Source of the DNA: Acanthaster planci
Lineage: Eukaryota > Echinodermata > Asteroidea > Valvatida > Acanthasteridae
DNA length: 64,000 bases
Reading direction: 5' to 3'
NCBI RefSeq assembly: GCF_001949145.1
Contig: NW_019091423.1
Span: 1,076,888-1,140,887 of the forward strand
How positions within the stretch are numbered: position 1 is the first letter of the stretch; every line of letters begins with the position of its first letter. This document shows positions 52,341 through 63,784 of the stretch, piece after piece. The notes below the pieces were generated by a model. It had not been told where the DNA came from and made no database searches. It saw only the letters and a program-made list of their open reading frames with translations. A program made the position numbers and the translations under genes.

Positions 52341-53861
52341 AAGCACAATTAGGTGAATTCCTTTTTGGTGCTTCATTGGTAACTTTGAAGAAATAATATA
52401 TTCTAGGACAAGAATACATGTAAGGATTAACTCTTTCACCTTCTGAGGCATACATTTTCTCCTCTCTCAATATTCTATTTTCTATGAAGTGGTAATCTTC
52501 CTTTTACGTAGACAAAAAAGAGAAAAAACATTTGTACCGGGGTATTTGGCACATAACAGAACACAGTTTAAAGCATGAACAAAAGCTAGTTACAAGCAAT
52601 GATTCAACTTACAATGACAGAAATCTTCTCTAGTTACTAAACCATGCAAGCAGTAACCCATGCAATCATTACCTGACACTTAAAAAAACGCAATAAAATG
52701 TGTCAAGGATAGAGTGGGATTGTACACGGAGGAGGTCGTCAAGAGCAATTTAACATGAACACTGCACTCCACTGACAGACACTGGTGCATGCAGACATAT
52801 TGCAAATCATGCATTAACATTTTTATGTCTCTCACATTTCACAATACACAACTGATACCCGCTCACAAAAATGCATACCGGTTCATGTACATGGGTATGC
52901 AAAGTACATGTAAACCAACTCTTTGAGGAGAGAAATGCCCACACGAACGAAAAAGCGTGGCATGGTTTCTAAGTGTCACCACTCTGGTCCATCATGTCAG
53001 TTTTCCTGACCGCAGGTCAGTTATCAATGGCCACTCCACACATACAGTCACCATAGTAATGTCAATATCCTGATGCTTCAATGCCGATGGAAAGACCCTT
53101 GATTGCATCCATCAATCCTTTTCACTGAATGAAAACTGGATGGGAATTTCCCCCATTCGGTTCAATTTTACATTCTCACAGCTCAAATTCCACTCTTCAT
53201 TGGATTTTCTAAACAGTCCACATCTCACTTTCTCTTTTGCAAGACTCCATTTAGCTGTTTGAATCCTCATCTGTAAACTAGGGTCCTTTAATCTCTCATC
53301 TTTTCTTTTATCACCACTTGTAATCATTCACACACAATCACTCAAGACGAAGACATTTTCAATTTATCTTGACAGGTTGAATGGTGATTTTTCACGCTCT
53401 TCACCCATCCCACTTCTATTGTAAATGAATTTAACATCAACAGCATTACATTTGAACTGGTATCGGGCAGGACAATCAATTGAATAAACCACACCTTTTA
53501 TTAGATTGGTTCATACCGACATGAATGTGACACTGTAATGTCATTTGTGCGGCCAATTCGCAGAGATTGAACACATTTCAACTCAAGAGCAAATATTTTG
53601 TGACATCAAATTCGCTGCACTTTTGTATTTGCTTCAAATATGCCTTTTATGCGTGGCAATGTCACTGCACTTGTAAAGGTAGTGAACACCTTTGGTTTTT
53701 TGTTGTAATTTCACAAGATTGGCTGATTACGGTATATAATACCCACTGCAACTTCCATTCCACCAACTTATTTTCCCCCACTAGCACTGGCACATATTAA
53801 CATCAAAATCACTGACTGGCTGACCTAAACTCTCCTAAAAGTTACTACTCACACCACTTAC

Positions 53862-54084
53862 CTGAACATTCAGAGCTTGATGCCACTAGATGACTCAATG
53901 GTACCAAACCCTGGACAGGTCCTGTGTGGTCTGGTGATAATGCTCTCACCAAGGCCCAGTCTGGCTGTGTAGACAGTCGTTCCAGTACCTCCACTGTCTG
54001 CCCTTTCTGGACAGAGATCTCCTGAGGGTGGTGAGCTTCAAAGTCTTCAACGACCACAACAAACTCTGAGCTTTCTCTCAGGTC
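53862..54084 (-). CDS. trio: Trio/kalirin RhoGEF, first SH3 domain exon
   Basis: This 223-nt exon (phase 0 to 1) encodes 74 residues containing an almost complete SH3 domain (about residues 8-66). SH3 landmarks are VVVVEDFEA at the ALYDY position, GQTVEVLER, the ligand-groove tryptophan in PDWALVR, and GLVPLSHL near the end. GQTVEVLER followed by PDW.LVR and then GLVP is specific to the SH3-1 of TRIO and kalirin, which binds proline-rich partners and helps autoregulate GEF1. The acceptor is a long pyrimidine run ending CCCCAAG and the donor is TTCAG then GTAAGTGG. It follows the linker exon ending DSDK in phase 0 and splices on to the exon at 2019-2094, possibly via optional microexons. Confidence 0.96.
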
Positions 54085-55648
54085 CTTGGGGAAAAAAAAG
54101 AAAAAGTATGACGCAATTGTTGCAAGGGGCGACAAGGAACATTTATCATATAACTCTCAAGAATGCTCAAGAAGGGCAGCAAGGAGAACCCTAATCTTAC
54201 CTAATCTGCACAAATTCATTTCTGAATTTGTTGGCTGTTTCTTATGTTTTATAGAACTGTGGATTTCAGATACTGTTTGCATGGGTCTTGACTTCCCACA
54301 TTGTTTTAAGATTAAAAAATACACCGACTGGTTACTGCATACTGTTAGATGCCGAGATGTGAACATTCTAGACAGTTCACTGCAGTAAAATAATCATGGA
54401 ATGAGAGAAAATGCTACAACATAAGCATAAAAGAACCTTTTTAGTTAAATTCTCATCACATTAATATACTGCACATTGAAATGGTTTGGTTTGAAATGTC
54501 ACATGTTGTATATGTAGAATATGATACACTGGCTGCCTGTGTTCATTTTTTCTTTCAAGCTCTCCTTATACAATGTATCAAGGACAATCTGTGGGAAACC
54601 TGCAACTGCAGTTATCAGTTTCCTTTCTCTTGATATAATCTCAAGCCTGTCAATCACGTACAGCTATACCACTACTACACTGTAGGTGTTGACACTAACG
54701 CCTCAATCAAGATATTACTATTGATAGTTCAGTTGTATAGCTACAAATGCCAGTAGGCTAGTCTCCTGGGGCTGTTTAACAATTACTGATTGCTTCAAAA
54801 TATAAACACTGATGTATATATATAAACTCTCTATTCACACTGAGCTGAAGCACTGTTCAAACAGTCAGTGGTATAACTACATTTTGCATTGATATTGTTG
54901 AAGTGCTTGTACTGTTCTGACTGAGAAATTCAGAGGAAATGCCCAAACCTATGAAATAACTGGATTTCTGTTTTTTGTCTATTCAGTTCAGATGAGACTG
55001 AAGAAAGTCTTTCAATCCAAAAATATGGGCTGCACAGTGATGAGGAGTCTATTGGTTCTTTAATTAGGTGATAAACGTTTTCCTTTCAGCTCTGGCAATA
55101 TGTTGCTTAAATTGCTTTTACAGGATGTGACAAAATATAAAACATAAAAATATAAACAACTTCTCTTCCCTTCAGGTATTTGCAAAAATTACCCAAACAC
55201 CTGCTTCAATTACTTATAATTGTCCACTGCATTCATTTTGTTGCAATTCTTTCAAATTTCAATTTTCTTCAATCCCTATTTCCCAAGCTCCAACCCTGCC
55301 CTGTGGACATAACCTATATTCTCGATCCATTGATGCATTTTATGCAAACCTCACTTCACTGCAAATTGCCTAGGCCCTCTTATCATTCTTAATAACCCTT
55401 TTTTTCTGACCGAAAAGTAATGGCAGTTACATAAATTTGCCTCAGGGTGCACCTCTTCCTTAATCAGTTTTGTAAAATACCCCACAAACACAATGGATTG
55501 GGCTATCCCAGCATTGAAGAATCAGGAATGTGGTGCTGTCGCATATTGGAAGCAGGGGGTTGCTCTTCTTACTTCAAATAGTCCGATGACACATGATATT
55601 GTATGCCCTATGTAGGAAACATGGATAAAGTGCAATACTGTCTGTTAC

Positions 55649-55678
55649 CTCTGGGTAGAGTTTTTCATTCTTCAGGCT
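55649..55678 (-). CDS. trio: Possible 30-nt cassette microexon of the Trio gene
   Basis: On the minus strand the block encodes SLKNEKLYPE in phase 0-0. It lies between an acceptor (GATTGTTAGCTACAG) and a donor (CAGAG then GTAACAG). Both neighbours, the linker exon ending DSDK and the SH3 exon starting DLRESSEF, meet at phase 0. Inclusion would thus add ten hydrophilic residues just ahead of SH3-1 without a frameshift. No homology to a known family exon was recognised. Confidence 0.38.
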
Positions 55679-56159
55679 CTGTAGCTAACAATCACCATGC
55701 TAACGAGTTTTACTAGTACTCAAAATCTTACACTGCACCTGTACCAAATATTGAATTTCATCAAGCGCACTGCCAAGGTGAACATACATGTACACACTCA
55801 TTTCAGTGAATATCCATGCCTGTAGGTATAACCATCAGTGCAGACCTTCCAAAAGTCGTTTGCCTGAACTTTTGTTTGTCAAGAGATTATTTCTGCTGAT
55901 GTAATTTTGGAAGAATTCCTACGATTATGAAAAATACACTTCGAAAGGGGTTGCTTGTATTTTGGAACTGTGATCTATATATCCTTTTTTTTTTTAAATT
56001 GCTGCTACGGAGCTTTTTGTTGTGCACTGATTTTTTTGCAAGATGTCATAGCCTGTAAATGGTATCTGTCACACATGTACCGGAACAGTCACTGTTCTGT
56101 TTCACCTTTTGAATGCATTTTTAATACATTGGTATTAATGAAAACCTCTCATTGGCTGA

Positions 56160-56177
56160 TATATATATATATATATA
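56160..56177. repeat. (TA)n microsatellite
   Basis: About nine AT dinucleotides in the intron upstream of the SH3 exon. Confidence 0.9.
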
Positions 56178-56210
56178 AACCTTACAATTTCCACACAATC
56201 TTCAATTGAG

Positions 56211-56262
56211 ACAATGGTCTAGTAAGTTTCATGTTGGGGGCTTCAGGATTTGAATCCAATGT
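56211..56262 (+). mobile_element. tRNA-derived SINE-like remnant
   Basis: An A-box-like string (TGGTCTAGTAAG, 56215) and a B-box-like string (GATTTGAATCC, ending 56257) stand at roughly tRNA spacing. The sequence does not fold as an intact tRNA. Probably a decayed SINE head. Confidence 0.3.
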
Positions 56263-59200
56263 GATTAGTCAGATCTGGTTTTTTAGGACTATACTAACAT
56301 GCCAGCAAGGATCTATGTTTTATTCTTTTACCCTTTGGTTTATTCAAAAGTCAAACTGTCTCATCAGTTAGCGATTATCATGCCTCACAAATCCCTCGGT
56401 AACAAAAGTCACAAACAGACAACAGAATATGCACTTCCAACTATGGCAAACACAGTAAAATCAGAATGGATGGGATTAGCAGGGGTAGTGTATTTTACAA
56501 CATACATACAACCTGTCACTAACAGGAATTATATCTTTACAAATCTACACCCCTATCAAAGTACATACTCCAACTCTCCCACATGTTCACTTCCTATCAA
56601 GTGACTTTTGCCATTTAACATTTTTAAATGTCAGCCTAGAATCTCCTGGCCACTGCCTTGCATGGCACCTTTCTGCCCTTCACATCTGCTAAATATCACT
56701 CCTGTTCAACCCCCGACTACTGTCCACTAGGAGCACTGTAAGCACTCAATTGGGATGAAATATTGTGAACCATAAAAATCAAACAGTAGGAGAAAAGAAT
56801 TGATTTGTTTTGGAATACTATTCAGGTAATGATGAAGTGTTGGACTGCTGTGCTCAAGGTGGGTTTGCTTTGATTTTTTTCATGGACACATGTAGTGTAG
56901 GATTACAAATAAATAAATTACAAATTATAATGTGAATTGAAATGTGAAAATGTCCAAACATGTGTTTCAATATGATTAATTACTATCATTAATATCAGCA
57001 AGTTGTCATCACATAGGGATTATCATGCTGCAGGTAAAAAAGTTGGGGGCATGCTTTCATTTCATCAAAAAGATTGATGCAGAATTGAAAGATGCCAGTT
57101 CCTTTCGGTTTACTTTATGTTCTGAAAATTCTGTGGTCTATACACATTTTGTGAGAAAAAAATTTCATTGAGTACCTTATATGTCTAATGGTTTATAGGT
57201 TTATAGATTAATGTGGCCATTTGAGGTTTGGCCTGAGTCCATCTTTTTGAGTGTTTAATATGGCCGCATGCAAATTACTTGGCTATGGTTTGAAATCACA
57301 CACGACTCTATGGCAACTGGCCGGGGCCACTACCATAGACTTGTGTGTAATTACAGGCCACAGCCAAGTAATGCGGACACGGCTTATTTTAGTTGAACAA
57401 GGAGAGAAATGAGAAGTGCATTTACAAAGATGGCTTCATTCAGACCTAACTTTATCGTCATTTTTTTTTAGCTTTCTATGCAAGGCCCATTTTCCACTTC
57501 CCGGTATGTCTCTTCATGCTTCAACAAATCCAGCTCTATCAAATGATTGTTATGCTAAAAGGTCCAGGGATTTTCAGCCATGTCCTGCCTTGGCCTAGAA
57601 TAAAAACACCACCTCCTGCTATAAGAGTGCCTTATCTAAATAAGGAGGTGAGAATCAATAGAAGCTTGGAGTTGAGGGTATAATACATATATATCAAGCC
57701 TTCGTGTGCCTAGTAACTAGGCTGTTTGTCCAAGCAAAGGAAAGCTGGATTAGAAGGGGGAATATGGGGACAAATGAGGAGGTCATTTGAGTTCATAAGG
57801 AGGGAATAAGAGCTTGAATTGGGGATCAGGAAATGAAGTCGGGTTTGTTTTGCCAAGGCATATTTCTAGGAGCAGTTTTTTTTTAAAGCTCTGCCTTCTT
57901 ACTCTGTGATACAAGCAAATCCTTGCTCTTTTCAAATATAACTCAGAACAATATTAACTAATTCCATTCAATATGGCTTTGTGTTCAGATTACTTCTCTC
58001 AAAAGCTTGTGTGATGAATATGAATAATGTGACTGTGATGCTGAATTTCCAACTAAAACTATTTGGGAACTTAGAAAAAATGAAGTACTGAAGCAGTAAT
58101 TTAAAGATTACACCTATTGATTTGATTTATAGTGCTGCTTTCTTTGCATTCTTGCCTGCAATGTAAACACAACTTAGAATTTCAACGTGTACTCATGGCC
58201 CACGAAAAAACTTAAACAAACTGGTTATCTTGCATCAGACATTCATCTGAGGAAAAATATTTCAGTAAGTCACTGATTCACAGGTTCTGCACAGCATACA
58301 ATTTGTTCTTCAGCACATCAGGTCTAAGTTCAATCACTTCAAGGAAACCTGAGCAGGCTAGAGAATGGATTTTAAATGTCAAGTTGTGGGGGGAAATTGG
58401 AAGTGATGGAAGGTTCTCTCAACCCCCATCGGCAGAAAAAAAATGAATAATAGACAATGTTGATCTAAATAAAAATGTACTCTCTGCATCTCACATATTA
58501 ATTTCAGAGAGGACTAGAATCTTCCCTAAATACTGGGCAGTGGTAAATGTGTAACATCCTTGTAAATTTGTGAAAAAAGTGAAATCAATAGGCTTAACTA
58601 AATCAGTTGTTTCACTTCTTGGTTTGTGAATCAAACTCTGCATTTAGTAAGTGCTTTAACTGCGAAACATTCAGGTTTGTTAGAATGATGAAAGGAGCAT
58701 ATATAAAAAATCATTCAGTCCAAGAAAACTGTCTTTCCAAACCTGTAAATTTGAAACTAGACATAAATATTACTCGCTTGACTAACTAGCGGGGAAAATG
58801 CTTAATTCTATAGACAAAAAGTATAAATGGTAAAAAAAGTGAAAAATAAATTGTTAATGTTGAAAAATGTTAAAGCTGTCAAGACATACATGTAAGACGT
58901 TGGCATTGAGAAAGGTATAGCAGGAAGACAAATATGTGATGATTTACAATATCTCCAAATATTTTCTACCTGGTTGTAAGAGCTCGACTGTAACTCAACA
59001 AAAACTTGGTATGGTTTGTTGTTTTCATGTGACAATAAAACCTCTTTAAAATTTTTTTACATGCCAAATGTTTACTTCATGTCAAACAAAGAGATGGATA
59101 CTTGGAATTTACATTCCATTAACAAGTTTTACCAAACATTGGCTTGACAAATGATGAAAGATAACCAATTATACATTAGAGAGCATCTTCATAACCCTCC

Positions 59201-60209
59201 CTGTGCCCCAACGGACCACATCCAGTGACATCATCAAATGAAAAGCATAGCAATGCTGTAGCAATGATGCTTCTTGTTAACGTCAGTGGAGAAAGCTGGG
59301 GGTCGGCTAGATTGCTTCTAAATTTGATTTCCGAGGACTCGCTGAACTGGAAGGAGTTGATGAAAGGTTGCTCTCTGGAATAGATTTGACTGCCGGAGTT
59401 GAGGGAAGGGAGGGGAGTTGAAATGCCTCAAGATTCCCCATCCAGCTAAGTCAGTCTTTTAAATGCTGCGTATAATCTCAACCAATTTGGCATGACATCA
59501 AGCGTGATTAAATTTATGTTGTATCTGAGATGGACGGATCCTACTGCAGTGAAAATACATCCAATGTACCCATCTACATATTAGAACTTCATTGTTGTCC
59601 CTTGGTTTGGAATCTTATCTACCGGTATTTGCTGGAATACAAATCAAAGTAACACAGCAGGATTATGGAACCTTGCATCATATGTTGTTCTTGAAACACA
59701 TAAGGATGCCTGCTCGTAAGGCAACATCTTCCACCCAAACATCAAAAGATGGCCATATCAATTGCAAAAGCAGATGATTTAATGTGAAGGTCACATGAAT
59801 TACAATGAACAGTTAAAATAAGGCAATTTTATGGCATATCTGAAATACACCTCTCGTCTACTGAAGTGACTATGTGATCCAAATTTCTAGTATGCTCTAG
59901 TATTTCTAGTATGTACACTCTGTGCTGCACATCAACAAGTCTAAAATTTGTAAACTTTTGAACTACAAAGTTCGCATAGTGTAACTGTCATGCACAGTTG
60001 GACACGACAGCAAACGGGGCTTTGAATTAAAGATTTTTAAGAAAATTCACATACATCGCTGAAGTATTCTTGGTGCTCTGTACCTCGAGCACCTATTACA
60101 TTGTAATGATTTTAACAGAACCAACATGGAACACAGTGAACATGTTTTTAAGCATGCCCTTTAGGACGCTTGTGGAATTAAAAATGAGATTCAAAGGATA
60201 TATCCTTAC

Positions 60210-60327
60210 TTTGTCACTGTCTACCGTGGCAGTCGTATTTGTTGTGGAGACGGAATTGAGTGAGTCTCGGTCACCTCTAGGGGGCAGCAGAAGATCGTCA
60301 AGGAAACTGTCCTCAAGATTTGCACCC
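60210..60327 (-). CDS. trio: Trio/kalirin RhoGEF, linker exon between PH1 and SH3-1
   Basis: This 118-nt exon (phase 2 to 0) encodes GANLEDSFLDDLLLPPRGDR, then DSLNSVSTTNTTATVDSDK. The pattern (acidic DS..D, Ser/Thr-rich, ending DSDK just before SH3-1) matches TRIO, where the linker ends TLDSDK. The acceptor is GTTCCCATTCAG and the donor is GACAAA then GTAAGGAT. The first base completes an arginine codon begun in the exon at 60597-60684. The plus strand within it reads CTCTAGGGGGCAGCAG, which resembles a CTCF core, but coding constraint explains the sequence. Confidence 0.9.
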
Positions 60328-60596
60328 CTGAATGGGAACAAATTGGAGGTAAGAACTTCAAAATGGAAAACTGAAATCCAAGCAGCATCTCAGCCCTGTT
60401 CAAAACGGTTTTCAAGAACCCAGCTTATCACCAAGTTACATGTATGTACTTCCCTTACAGTATCCAAAACTGTTTGATTTTTACTTTCTTGTGGACTAAG
60501 CAGCCAATCCAATGAAAATGATGACTTCCAGACCAAAAGACAACACACCACTTCACACATGGTCTTTGAATGTGAAATCATCAATGTTCACAATAC

Positions 60597-60684
60597 CTTG
60601 TGGTTTTCTGGATCAAGCTTCTGGATGATGAGGCATTCTTGGCAGCAAATTTGGGTGCTGTTAGCTTGGTGGAATCCATAAGAG
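60597..60684 (-). CDS. trio: Trio/kalirin RhoGEF, exon after the PH1 domain
   Basis: This 88-nt exon (phase 1 to 2) encodes LMDSTKLTAPKFAAKNASS, then SRSLIQKTT, plus split codons on both sides. It occupies the place of the poorly conserved, basic GALKEPIHIPKTAP-type stretch that follows PH1 in TRIO. The short shared KxTAP motif and the fit of both phases (G from the PH1 exon; AG to the linker exon) support it. The acceptor is CTTGTACCCCAG and the donor is ACAAG then GTATTG. Introns on both sides are short (206 and 269 bases), unlike the rest of the gene here. Confidence 0.85.
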
Positions 60685-60890
60685 CTGGGGTACAAGTTCC
60701 AAAAAGTTAAATGACTAGCTGCAGAAATTCAGTTTCCTCAGTCACCAATCAATTTTTTTTCATTCTAAAGCACACCTTTTCATTTTCTTCACAACTAAAT
60801 ATTAGTGTGTTTGATATTAAAAGGTATCACTGAGTCGGGATGCCGGAGAGAAAAAGCGGAGATAACAATTGGCAGGGAGATGTTGCAAAC

Positions 60891-60972
60891 CTGCACGTAA
60901 ATGGACTTGTCGTTCAGTGACTATGTCCCTCATCTTACGAATCCATTCCTGTTTGACTTCCAAATTGGATGC
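60891..60972 (-). CDS. trio: Trio/kalirin RhoGEF, C-terminal helix of the first PH domain
   Basis: This 82-nt exon (phase 0 to 1) encodes ASNLEVKQEWIRKMRDIVTE, then RQVHLRA. It matches the final alpha helix of the DH1-linked PH domain of TRIO/KALRN (ASS.E.KQ.WI...R.V..ER..HL). The buried tryptophan near the start of that helix is the one nearly invariant PH residue. The unit PH1 belongs to activates Rac1/RhoG in vertebrates. The acceptor is CTTTTGTTTTGTCAG. The donor is GCAG then GTTTGC, weaker than the others but phase-compatible with the next exon. The preceding DH1 and PH1 exons are not in the window. Confidence 0.92.
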
Positions 60973-63569
60973 CTGACAAAACAAAAGAAATCGATCAATG
61001 AATGACAGATTGCCACGTTGATTATTAAAACTGATTTCTTTATGTGCATTGCGACAACAAAACATTAACGAAAACGAAAGGATTTTCAAGGACAACTGCA
61101 CTGAAGACTAAATCACATGAATACAGAGGAGGATGTGTGTGGGTAGAAGAGGGTAGAAATGGCGGTCTGGGTATAGCCAGAGTCACAACAGATCTATTCA
61201 TTCGAGGGAAAAACTTCAGCCCAGGAAGTCTAACAGGATCAACTTTCTAATAACTGAGTGGGCTGAATTTATAATGCATACGGCCAGTGTACATGAAAGT
61301 CTCTAATCTGAATTCATTAGAGTGCAGAGGTATCCACAAAGCTTTGCTATCAGGGATGTCTTAATGAAACTTTGTTCATCAGTATAAAAAAAACACCTAT
61401 TTGCCTGGGTTCATTATAATCCTCAATACCCTGCCACTCTTAGAATACTGTCCCTGGGGTGTGTATGTGGGTGTTGGATGATTTACTGGTAGATGTATGT
61501 ACTGTCTTCTGGTCAGATAATCAGATTTCAGAATATATCCTCTAAGTGGGAGTATCGGAACAGAAGCAATGACACAAATGGGTGACAATATTAAAAACAA
61601 CTGTCCATGTCCATTACGTTGTGAAACTACATTGTTTGAAGCTTGACATTTAAACTTGTGTGCCTGCATACATATTTGCTTATGTTGAAAAAAGCATCTG
61701 ATATGAGTCAACAGAAGATCAAAATGTGTGACAGCAAGATGAAAATTACAAAAGATTTGTAAATTTACTGTCTACAAAGACTTTCAATCTCAAGTTTGAT
61801 CTTTAACTCAAACGTACACAGTTAAACACACCATTATCCTGGTAAAAAGCGAGGAAAATGATATTAACAACATGTGTAAACTGGTGCCACATCCTTCATC
61901 TTCGTCAGCAATCAACTTTCCTTTTCATTTTTATTCCACAAAGCCATCCACTTGTCCACAATTATCATCATGGACTTTGATTAGCAATTCTCCTTTTTTA
62001 ATTAAATGATTAAAGTATTCCATCTGTTTCTCATTCGCACAGGTGTTTGGCTTCTACGTAGAGCACTCTACATACAAAGTTAAGGCCCTCATGCATAAAT
62101 TAAAACCTCAAGTGTGATTCTCAAATACCTGATGGATCACACCTGGGGCCAAATTAATGCAGCTAACCACACATACATGTATCTGCTAAGCACTAACAAA
62201 TACTGCTGATAGTGAGAGTAGGTCATCAGTTAAAATGCATTGTAACTTGTAAACAGCTTTTGGCTGGTTCTCAGTTGATGTCTGTTAAGCAATATTTGCT
62301 CAGCCAGTCCTTCATTTTGAAACAAAATTGGGCAGTTCCGTAAAATAAAAACATCATAAAAAACTTGAACCTCAGCAGCAGAAAAGCAATCTTGTTTCAA
62401 TCTGGTTCGATAGATTTTTAAAAATTGAACATGTAGAAATACTCAACTCATTTTGGTCTTTGTTTTTCATATTGAACATCCAGGAGCAGCGATTACAAAA
62501 GATACATTCATCATGGTGGAAACGGATGAATAATATCAGGAAACTTCTCATGTGAAAATTGAATTGAGTGTCCTTAGTGACTGTTTTGATAACAAACTGG
62601 TGAATGAAGCAGATGTGCAACTGTTTATTTGTGGCATGTTGATAAATTCTTTTTGGTCGATTTGCTTCCATTTGCAATTTAATTTATTATAATTTTTTGG
62701 CAGTCGAAGTTCAGATATACATGTATTTGTCGAAATAAACCCAAATTTAAGATTCAAAGGGCTACAATTAAAACAGAAAAATAAATAAATGCTTAATGTT
62801 GAGCAAGATCTGTGCTCCTCTGGAAGCTACCGGTAGCCCTACTGTATAAGTGTTTGTGAGGCCCACTAGTACACAAACACAAAGAATAAACGGTGCCTAC
62901 GCCTCTTCAGAAAAGAGGAACATTTTCCATAACCCTTTCCCTCACACAAAGCCAATAATCCCCCAGGGTAATTCTGTGTGCAGTTCTGGAAATTCAATCC
63001 CAGCTCACCCATTGTGAGTCCAAAAACAAGTTCAAAGGAAGAACCACAACTGCCAGCAAGATCTTTGTTGCAACTCAATCTGCTCAGGCAGAATTCGTAT
63101 TCCTTAGGCATGTATTCTTATACCGTCGGTTGGCTGGAGACTTGAGAACATTTTTCTTCATCAAACATGCCTCTCGCATCATTTCTTCAAGAAATATTAG
63201 ATGTCCTACGGTACGTGCTAAAAGAGTCACACCTACTTAGACAAAGGCATAGCATTAGAAAATGCCAATGCTCTAAATGACCTAAGAATAAAGGGGAACT
63301 GACAACCTGAGTAGGATAAGGCAAGTTGATGAAAAAACTAACTTACAGTATCACATACCAGTACGTATACTTGCAGATTTGTGGAATCTTTAAGGCATAC
63401 TGAATTGGAACATACATACTTGAAAAACACACATTTTTGATACAATTTTCTTTTTTTTTCAGTTAAATTTCCTGTGTGAGCTTTTGTAAATAATAGAATA
63501 ATTACAGAACATTTATGACAGACACTATCCCCAGAGACCATTGAGAGATGCAGGTCTACATGCAAGGAA

Positions 63570-63770
63570 CATTCTCAGTTGATGGAAGAAGCCAACGCAA
63601 AAAGACATGTTTTGAGTTGCCTTGAGAAAGGACTGATATTTGCTGGTGTCATTGATCTCATGTGACAGACAGTTCCAAAGTTGAGGTGCAACATCTGAAA
63701 AGGCTCTGTCACCATAACTTACACGCTGAGATCACAGAGTTAGAAAAGAAACTGCTACATAACCTCCAGC
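63570..63770 (-). mobile_element. Decayed 3' end of a non-LTR retrotransposon (LINE) reverse transcriptase ORF
   Basis: The minus strand encodes SYGDRAFSDVAPQLWNCLS, then HEINDTSKYQSFLK. The GDRAFS..AP.LWN.L pattern followed by F..LK is typical of the extreme C-terminus of jockey/CR1/RTE-type LINE polymerases. After FLK the frame is broken by a one-base shift, and an in-frame stop lies upstream of SYGDRA, so it is a dead fragment. It lies in the intron, in the same orientation as the host gene. Confidence 0.7.
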
Positions 63771-63784
63771 CATTGAAATCTGAG

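Larger units (their letters stand above)
18725..53861 (-). other. trio: Long intron between SH3-1 exon and internal first exon
   Basis: About 35 kb of intron, and the candidate 5' flank of the short isoform. It contains a GA microsatellite, one CTCF-like match, three X-box-like sites, a 43-bp direct repeat with an inverted repeat, a degenerate minisatellite (51430-52340) and one possible 21-nt microexon (37869-37889). I see no independent gene. Most of 28000-43000 and 47500-50700 is AT-rich unique sequence without recognisable content. Confidence 0.65.
54085..60209 (-). other. trio: 6.1-kb intron
   Basis: This intron lies between the linker exon ending DSDK and the SH3 exon. It holds a possible 30-nt cassette exon (55649-55678), a TA microsatellite and a SINE-like remnant near 56230. 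Open frames at 56299-56604 (plus) and elsewhere show no recognisable domain. Confidence 0.75.

Noticed and set aside
58961-58996. Short Ser-rich block ending CAG then GTAGAA near the right side of the 6.1-kb intron
   Set aside because: At 18 nt and with a weak donor it cannot be distinguished from chance.
60442-60478. 37-nt splice-bounded block that also fits the phases between the PH1 exon and the linker exon
   Set aside because: The neighbouring 88-nt block at 60597-60684 fits the same phases, has a longer open frame and shows TRIO-like residues (KLTAPK). This one has a weak acceptor and no homology.
63340-63410. Possible upstream PH1 exon (open block with donor-like GTAAGTT)
   Set aside because: The translation shows no resemblance to the expected PH1 strands, and phases do not match clearly.
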